Source of the DNA: Venturia oleaginea
Taxonomy: Eukaryota; Ascomycota; Dothideomycetes; Venturiales; Venturiaceae
Direction of reading: 5' to 3'
Assembly (NCBI GenBank): GCA_013176395.1
Contig: JABMLP010000009.1
Location: 1,550,001-1,614,000 of the forward strand
Length of the DNA: 64,000 nucleotides
Below the pieces are notes generated by a model. It saw only the letters and a program-made list of their open reading frames with translations. It ran no database searches and had not been told where the DNA came from. Both the position numbers and the translations under genes were made by a program. Positions 56,351-64,000 of the stretch are shown one piece after another (position 1 is the first letter of the stretch; each line of letters opens with the position of its first letter).

Positions 56351-57016
56351 GAAGACTGGCAGTTGAGTACGCGGACGAGTACTTGACTGAGGAGAAGTCA
56401 CAGCCGGCTTTCGAAAAATTCCATGGGCAGAAGAAGCGCCGTCAAAATCAACGAGCGTAGTTTGAGCGTAAAGGCTTGTGGTAATAACGGCAAGAAGCAG
56501 GTTTAGCCCATTATCTGTAGCTTCATCAACGCTGTCACGTGAGCAAAATGGTTTCTGTGCAACTCTCTCTGAAAACAAAGTGATTTGAGCCCGGCTACCG
56601 AACTTCAATGCTGTTGATGGGTCCTCGACTCACGTATTGTGGACGCTGTTGCCTATTTGTAGGATGTCGAGTCGATCTCATTAGCAAGTACAACTCGAAC
56701 CGAACTACCAGCAACGTCGATCAAGTTTGCCCAACTCCTTCTGCCTTGAATTTGAGCAAGCAGAAGATGGTCGACTAGATGAAATGAATGACCGAAGAAC
56801 AAAGAACAACTAAGTTAGAAGATAGGAAAATGATGATGGTGGATCCTCCATCTTCGAACTGAAGACCACAACGCGCTATCACGTTATATCTAACCGTTTC
56901 CATCGACTTGCATCTCCAACTCAATTCCTCCCAGTCAGCGCTGCGATCCTTCTTCAAACTATACTCACCTACCACGCCGTTGTAAGAGAGATCAACACCA
57001 AACGACCACAAATACA
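56351..57016. other. Intergenic, no gene seen
   Basis: Between the glycoprotein and the dynactin gene. No convincing ORF. Confidence 0.45.
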
Positions 57017-57742
57017 ATGTCCGGCGACACATCCCACCGCCAATCCACCTCCTCGAGCAGCCGTCCAAACTCAAAACGTCTCTCGGCCGCACCCACAGCT
57101 CCCCGCGCACCCACAAACCTCCATCCAACATGCACAATAGCTTCCCACGCTCTCCTAACAGGCCACTACCCCATCATACTCGACGCAAATGTTATCCTGC
57201 ATCCGTATGCTAAGATAATTTCAAGCGAAGGGCCCGTGGAAATCGGAGAGGGCTGTATGGTGTGGGAAAAGGGCGTCGTGGGCATCAACGGTGCTGGAGG
57301 TCTAGAAGCTGGGAGTGAGGAGAAAGCTACGCTCTTGGGCAAGAATGTTGTCATTGAGACGGGAGCAATTATTGAGGCTGGCGTGGTTATTGGAGATGGG
57401 ACGTTAGTGGAGGGTTTTGCTAGGGTTGGTGAGGGGTCTGTCATTGGGAGGGTAGGTTAACGTTTACTGTTCCAAGCTTCCTGGCATGTATTTTGGATGT
57501 CAGTGGGATTTGCTAACGTGTGCGATCCACAGTATTGTAAGATTATGACGCAGATATCCCTCCCTCCTGACTCGGTGTTGGAAGATTACACGATTATATA
57601 TGGTCAGAATCAGAGAAGGAAGGATAAGACAATGGGGCTGAATGATTTGGTAAAGGATATCAAGGCCGCGGCACATCAGAAGCAGCTCAAAGGCTTGCAG
57701 CAGCTGATTCCAAGTAACCTGGCAAAATGGCAAACTGCTTGA
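57017..57742 (+). CDS. Dynactin subunit 6 (p27), hexapeptide-repeat protein
   Basis: Two exons, 57017-57451 and 57533-57742, intron 81 bp, 214 residues. A Ser/Arg-rich N-terminus of about 35 residues precedes a left-handed beta-helix: ILDANVILHPYAKIISSEGP, VEIGEGCMVWEKGVVG, NVVIETGAIIEAGVVIGDGT and FARVGEGSVIGR. The splice restores GRYCKIMTQISLPPDSVLED and YTIIYGQNQRR, the diagnostic end of dynactin p27, followed by a C-terminal helix. The subunit sits with p25 at the pointed end of the dynactin filament and helps dynein select cargo such as early endosomes. Confidence 0.85.
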
Positions 57743-60700
57743 ACACAAACCAGAGGTTGAGACGACTCGATTATCCATCAAATGCCCCAAGTTAGGCGAC
57801 GGAGCTCTAAGGCCAGAAGAACAGCTACCGCATTTAGAGATTAGAGTATGCTGAACTTTCCAATGTTCACACCTTGGGAGAGCTGACCATTCTTCAACAT
57901 CTGCATATTTGCAACTACCTCGTGGCGAAAGATCCACTTGTTGCTTGAATACTTTGGAGGTGCAATATCCTCAAGAGAAAAGTATAAAGGGACCGTCTTC
58001 TCGGAGCAAGAGGGGCATTTTTGACTGCTCACCATCTCGCTTCCATTTAATGAGATCAGTCTCGCGCGAGAAGACTAGGCAATATTTGTTCTAGTCGTCC
58101 GAGCGTCTACAGCCAGCAATGATGTGCGACAGCACTATCGCTCGCCATACGGAGGATTTTTCAATACATTGCCCTCGAAAGGTGTTGCAGAAAGCTCCCG
58201 GGATGGGCAAAGCGTTGTTGTAGTAATTCATGCCCGTCATACATCAGGTACCTTTTTATAGCACCTACGCTACATCTGAATTTGCAGGATGGAATAGCTA
58301 TATATACTTCCATTGGCAGGAATGAAAGCAATATAGCCAGGCTCCTTTTCCCGATGTCTCCTCGTCTCTGCGACAGATGTTTTGTGGTTTGGCTGACGAA
58401 GAGCTCGACCCTCAGCCTTGCCTGGTTCGAGCACGGGACGAGTAATAATCACATGTTTACTGTCCTTGATGTGAAGAGGAGATTGCTGTGTTTATCACAA
58501 CCTTGGTAATGACTTGATACTCCTGGATTGATAATAATTAGCAAGTTTTCGGTGTCCCTTTGGGACGAGAAGGTTGACTTTGGTGAGAAAATGGGTTGTT
58601 AGATGAGCTTTCCTTCCAGGAAAGCTCGACTATCCAACCGTAGCCTTCCAATCAAGGTTGCGACTCATGCTGTCAACGCAACCGCTCGATAGATGTGATC
58701 GTTCCAATGGCAATGTTAAACAATCTGGTCTTCGCTTTGCCTTCGTAATCGTTGAGGTACGGCCACTTTCATGGTATTCGCTCTACGATATGCAGATGAT
58801 CAGCCTTGCGCAGGACAGAATAGCAAATGAAATTGACGCCGAGGTGGGGGAGGCGGTGAGATGAGTACGACTTCGGCTGTACATGGTACAGAAACCACCA
58901 TGTCTACCATCTTTGAACTGGCCCTTGGTGAAATGCACGTCTCGTTCGTGCTGCAATTACAATACCTACCTCTTTTGAGTATTCTAGCGGAGGCGGTGGC
59001 TGGTGGGCCTTGATGAAGATTCCCGGGCGCATACATCCATATGTATCTTGCTGTCAGGCATGACGATGAATCTCCAGGTTGAAGACCTGCTCCATTTCTT
59101 CTTCCATAGCCAGCCGGAAACAGGCCACAAGAATGATCACGCGCTGTTGAACAGGGGCATGTCCGCCCTTAGGTCTTTTCGGCTTGGTTGTGAGATTTCT
59201 GGATATAAATATGGGATGTATGCCATGTTATTGATGATTGGAGAGCCCTGGATGGGCGACATGTTGAAGCAGTTGCGCGAGATGTTATGAATTTTGATAT
59301 GGATTCAGCCATGTGCCGTGTTGCTCTTTCGTCCAGCAGTTGGGGCGGAACGTTCGTCGTGTCGAGGCGGAGTGGGAGGCGCCTGAACTAGTACCAAAGC
59401 TTGCACATCAGTTAGATTATCATGATTCGCATCTGAATTTTATGGAACTCCGCGGGTCGAGCCTCAACAGAGGAGGCTTGATCCTGGCTCTCCTCCCACA
59501 AGTTCGGAACGCGATGTCACATATAGTATACACAGTAAAGTGGCTCAGTTGGCACAGACGAGGCTATATGATGGAATTCAAGCGCCGCAGAACTTGTTTG
59601 ATGAGCTCTGGGTCAGCGCTTTGTGCAAAGTCGATCATCTTTGTCATCGTCTGGCCATCGGAGTAGGAGTAAGTAGTCACGGATCTGTCATCCCGATCAG
59701 GAGGGAAAGGTGTTTCAAAATCACGAGGCCGACTGCTTGGATATTCTGTCGGATAATGGCAGGTGAAATGTGCGGTTTCGTTCTTTCATGCGTCATAAGA
59801 TATTTTTCGATAACCTTATTGTGACTTCTGAACAGAAATTCGATCAGACGATACTTCATGGTGAAGTGGGCGCAGGCGACAGGCCAAGCCAAATGAGAAT
59901 TAACCTTCAGAGTTAAGTCTACTGTGGTCCCAGAACAAATAAAACTGAGATTTTGATGTTCCTCGCTTCGCACGGACCGGACAGCATTCTACGCATGTAT
60001 GAATAAGATGTACGTTTTCCCACTCCACCATGACGGAGCACAGACACAAACCTTGTTACATCACCAAGTTTCAACGCGGGCCGGTTGTGGCGTCTGGATG
60101 CTCATAGTCTTGGAGCAATCCTTGAAGCCACAGGCTCGATCAGGAAGGCCGGCCAGGTTTCGAGGCCGTGCGCGTCGACAAGATTGCGATAAACGACGGG
60201 ATGATGAAATGGCTGCTTCAACACCATTCATTTTCCGGCCTGGGCATGTCACGACGAATCCCTTGTTGGCTCGGAGTTTCGGCCTACTCGGATCTTGGGA
60301 TGCTGTCGTAATTTCTGTTTCGGCGAGCAACGGGCGCTACTCCTACTGGAGAGACATATGGCGAAGGGAGAGCCGTGTGGATCTGCGGCTAAAATTATTG
60401 GCATCTTGATATAGATTCACGACCAGGGTGTTGCCGGTGTCAGATGAGACTTTGTGCGCGACCATCTTGAAAGCTGGCCTCTTATCTTTGACTTCGTCGC
60501 CCGACCTCGCCGGCTGATGGTGCGAAGTGCGAACTGCTTCGTGCCCTGGATGAGAGTTTGTGTTTTCTCCCCAGCAACACCAAGACGGGAAATGTGCGAG
60601 CCGGCGGCGAGAAACAGCAGAAGCAAGTCGATCTCGAAACGTTCGAACATCCTGCTGCATGCGGCGTGGCTCAACTGCAAAGGAGAGCCATACCGGGAGT

Positions 60701-61974
60701 GACCCAGATTTACCATGTATAGCTCAAGACGATATAATCCTGACGACGATATCCTTGCGTCCGAGCGGGTAGCACAATACTTATAGTAATAATACACAGC
60801 GACCAAACACAACAGAACCTTGCCCGCTCAGGGCTTGCCGGCATCCTGGTGCATGTCGTCGATGTGGTTCGCGACGAGCTGAAGAAACCATGGCCATGGC
60901 CTGACATGAGGGGAATAATTGATGTCTGCATTCATTCATGCAAACACAGATGATATCTATGAATCTTGGTCCAAACAAATGGATGTAACTACTTGTTGAG
61001 ACTAGCAAGATTGGGATCGCTCGCAATGCTGGCGAAGCTGGCAAAGGCTGAGGCGTTCGCCTTGCCCTTCTTTGGTCCCAGACTCCCATACTCCTATCCT
61101 GAGATAGATGGGATGGAAGCAACAAGTGCTGGCAAACGAGGCTGGCTATATAGACCACTACTACAGCAATGGCCATACGCTGATATACACCACAAGCCTC
61201 GTCTGAGCTGGTCCCGAGTGGTGTCGCGGTCGCCAACGGTTGAACGTGGGCATCTATTTGGGAATGATTAGTGCAGAGTTGGCCCTATCCATGGTGGGTC
61301 TAGCCGTGGCTTTAATTCTACTAGCCCGTTTGACTAGCCTGCCATTGAGATTTGATTCTGTCAACATCCAAGCATTTTAAACGCCTCGCTCTCCACGCTC
61401 CTTTACGCAACCACTCCTACACCACCTTCAACCTCATCTCCCCCCTAATCCGACTCTCATACACCATACTCCAGGGGCGGGCTCCGACAAACGACACGCT
61501 GTGTTGTTACTATTATCCACCGTCAATAATGCTCCACTATTAACTTCTCTGTACCTCTACGGAGTCGACAACGCCAGCATCCATACCGCCCGCCTATCAC
61601 GTCCAGGCGCCATTGACCTCCGGTAACCCTCTACGCCTGCTGCTGTGCGTACAGCTCCACGATCCAGACAGCCTCGACTAGCTGTGGACCTCTCTTTCGA
61701 CAGGAGTCTTGTCAAACAGACCTCTTCACTCTGTCGCTTACTACCTTCACACACCACCTCGACCCATCAACACTACAATTGTTCTCCGCTTCAGACCTAA
61801 AGTCACACTTTCTTTTTGCTGTTGGCCTTTATTTCACACGCTTCCACAGTTGTGCGTAGTCTTGTCCAGCGTCACCATCTGTAAGCTCTCCATCATTTAA
61901 CAAGTCGGAGCCCTACTGACGAAATTGCAAATAGAATAGCCGGCGCGTCCCAATCCACTCTATCGATCGCGAAC
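57743..61974. other. 4.2 kb stretch without supportable genes
   Basis: Many ORFs of 60-151 codons on both strands, none with a recognised domain, credible start or splice continuity. One piece at 59313-59666 (HDSHLNFMELRGSSLN, LILALLPQVRN) vaguely recalls fungal F-box proteins and could be a relic. No long direct or inverted repeats were noticed. The last few hundred bases should be the WSC gene promoter and 5' UTR. Confidence 0.45.
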
Positions 61975-63551
61975 ATGGGCTTCCTTCCGTTGCGAGAGTG
62001 TTGGGCATTTCTCCTCAGCTTGCTCGTCGTATGCATACAAGTCCAGTCGAGTTACGCTTTGAGCGCCGAATACTGTTCCACGCAGAATACGGGTGGCGGA
62101 GCTCCTCCTAGTAAGTTTGTAGCGCGGCATACGGTTCCCGCCATCCAAATACTGATCTTGTTCAGATTCCAGCATCTACCAGTCCAATGGATTATGCCAC
62201 GACGCCTGCTTGTCAAGTTACGCCTTCGCCATTGTACAAGGCCAGAACTGCTGGTGCTCTAATTATGCGCCGGCAGCTCAGGTGAGCACGAGCAAATGCA
62301 GCTCATCATGCCCTGGATTTCCAGACGAGCTTTGTGGTAACGAAGCTCAAGCCCTTTTCGGATATATCGCTCTGAACGTTGCACCTTCCGGGACTCTTGG
62401 AGCGGCCTCCTCCAGTACAGCAGCGGTTAGTACGGATAAACCTTTTTCGTCCATTTTAAGTCCTACTCCTACTTCATCGCCGTTGTCCAGTATGGTCAGT
62501 CAAATTTTTCGTTCACTCTCTCTGCGTTGTCTTTTGTTTCGCAGTGCATATACATCCTGTGGTGTACACATCGTTGTACTTGGCGCGTCCGAGCTTGCTC
62601 CTTGCTTCGATTTCCCAGCGATTGGTTGTACATCCTCATTTTTACGTCGCCTCTCTTTAACATCATTCACAGTCCGCTAGTCGGTCTTCCCCCTCTACTT
62701 CTACTTCACAGACAACCACGCTGGCGAAGACGTCCGAAACTACGCAATCGATAGAGGAGGCGACAAGTTCTTCTTCTATAACACTGCCTGTATGGGCTTG
62801 TCCTATTTCTTTCACCATACAACTCAATCAAACACCATCTGATCACAAGCTAATTTGTCCAGTCCACGTCGCAGGTCATACCTACTACAAGCGCATCTTC
62901 GATACTCACTTCTTCAACGCCCAAAGCTTCATCCCAAGTACCCGCGCCCGTGACCAACGTGCAGGTAGTCACTCAAAGTGGCCAGATTGTGACACAAACG
63001 ATCGTCGTCACGCCCACCACACCTGCAAGTGCGAATCAAGGATCTAGAAAGGGCGGTATCGCGCCAGGATACGTCGCTGCAGCTGCCATCGCGGGCGTAC
63101 TTGGTCTTATATTCATCTTGGCTGTTATATGGCTCTTCTTGAGGCGAAGGGAGGACAGAGATGGTGAGAAAGGATTTCAAGGTGGTTCGTTGCGTGACAT
63201 GCAGCGAAACATCAGTGTTCATAGTAAAGCAGGCTTGCTTGCTAATCGAAACAACGTCCCAGCTATCAACACGCGGCTTAGTGGTCAACCTTTGATCGAC
63301 GATGGAGCGACCCCTGTCAGTCCTATGTCGGAACGCAGGAAGAGTCAGCCGCTGATATGGGATCAGCGTTTGAATCCGAATGCCCTCATGGCGAACGACA
63401 ATGGGAGTAGGACGAGTCTGAACACCATTGATGACCACCGAGACTACGGTCGGACTCTTCAGGTAAATATTAGTATGTCTAATGATATCATCCCGACACT
63501 GATTTTGTACAGGTTACCAATCCTGACCCAATGCGGACCAGCTTCTCATGA
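61975..63551 (+). CDS. WSC-domain cell-wall stress sensor
   Basis: Five exons: 61975-62110, 62166-62494, 62673-62789, 62863-63462, 63513-63551; introns 55, 178, 73 and 50 bp; 406 residues. A signal peptide (RECWAFLLSLLVVCIQVQSS, cut near residue 30) leads into a WSC domain with its cysteines: EYCSTQN, SNGLCHDACLSSYAFAIVQG, QNCWCSN, KCSSSCPGFPDELCG and ALFGYIAL. A Ser/Thr-rich stalk of about 120 residues, likely O-mannosylated, follows, then one membrane helix (AAAAIAGVLGLIFILAVIWL) with stop-transfer FLRRRED and a cytosolic tail ending NPDPMRTSFS. Sensors of this type signal through RHO1 and the cell-wall-integrity MAPK pathway. Confidence 0.88.
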
Positions 63552-64000
63552 TGTACACATTGGCACATTTTCTTTCGGCAGCATTGCTTTTCCATTAATG
63601 AAACACATCATGCTTATGCGACGGCGTTGGGGTTTGACGATACGAAATGTCATGGGAAAGCCGCAGAGGCACATAGACGGATCTTCTCCAACAGCATATT
63701 GGGTGCTTTGCGTGGCACCTATGGCATGCGCCACGTTTGGTTTTGGATTTGTGGTTGGCCTTGTCGGCGGTTCTTTTCTGTCTTCGAGGGAGCCAGCATC
63801 TTCGCCACGATAACCCCCATAGTACTAATTTTACGGATGGAAAAGGAGAGATATACCATTGATAGAGGAGGAAGTGGAGCAACAAGTCACGCACTCGTGG
63901 CCAATACATTGAATACCAACCAAACCACACCTGTGCACACAAGTGAACAAGTGAAATGTTTCCCTTGATATGAGGTATTTGAATGTCGCTCAAATTACGC
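63552..64000. other. 3' flank of the WSC gene
   Basis: Overlapping ORFs on both strands (113 and 132 codons) are not convincing; the window ends here. Confidence 0.4.

Noticed and set aside
60781..61236. 151-codon ORF on the minus strand with a hydrophobic N-terminal segment
   Set aside because: The hydrophobic part alone is weak evidence; the rest has random character and overlaps other ORFs.

Overview
The window is nuclear DNA of a filamentous ascomycete (Pezizomycotina), possibly a leotiomycete, though the class is a guess. Reasons: genes are split by short GT-AG introns (mostly 48-80 bp) with CTAAC/CTGAC-like branch sites, genes lie on both strands without operons, and recognisable products are typical of moulds: ERG27, fungal rhodopsin-domain (PTH11-like) protein, HsbA-type wall protein, WSC sensor, TTI1, UTP16/BUD21, MRP10, QCR6. 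I rebuilt exons by hand from splice signals and reading-frame continuity; no alignments were run.

Layout. 0-7.4 kb: ERG27 (+), farnesyltransferase beta subunit (-), an MFS transporter (+). 7.8-15.1 kb: an intron-containing tRNA-Val, a frame-shifted EMI1 homologue (-), a 3 kb gene-poor stretch with a perfect 30-bp palindrome, a divergent pair of acetyltransferases (maltose-type hexapeptide and GNAT), and a zinc-ribbon hypothetical. 16.3-19.5 kb: an F-box relic with several frame breaks, then a 1.6 kb insertion with 12-bp target duplications, an (AATC)7 tail and internal 353-bp repeats, i.e. a retroelement-like insertion without coding capacity. 19.9-31 kb: dense housekeeping block with a metacaspase, a 511-aa membrane protein, UTP16/BUD21, a D-amino-acid-oxidase-like enzyme ending in a peroxisomal signal, a centrin and TTI1. 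31-39.7 kb: cupin protein, rhodopsin-domain membrane protein, an unresolved split gene and a mitochondrial TPR/Sel1-like protein. 40-45 kb: a small Gly-rich gene, a multi-exon membrane protein, a broken RING-like gene and MRP10. 45-57.7 kb: a disordered nuclear protein, QCR6, HsbA-like wall protein, a GlcG/HbpS-domain protein, a long repeat-rich secreted glycoprotein and dynactin p27. 57.7-62 kb carries no gene I can support. 62-63.6 kb: a WSC-domain cell-wall stress sensor.

There is no gene cluster with a single purpose. Themes that recur are mitochondrial proteins (MRP10, QCR6, EMI1, the TPR protein), cell surface proteins (HsbA-like, repeat glycoprotein, WSC sensor), and peroxisomal candidates (DAAO-like and GlcG-like proteins both ending AKL). 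The most noteworthy items are the insertion at 17.9-19.5 kb, the repeat glycoprotein with a highly basic tail, a predicted 33-nt intron, and several genes with apparent single-base frame breaks that may be either real decay or sequencing error.
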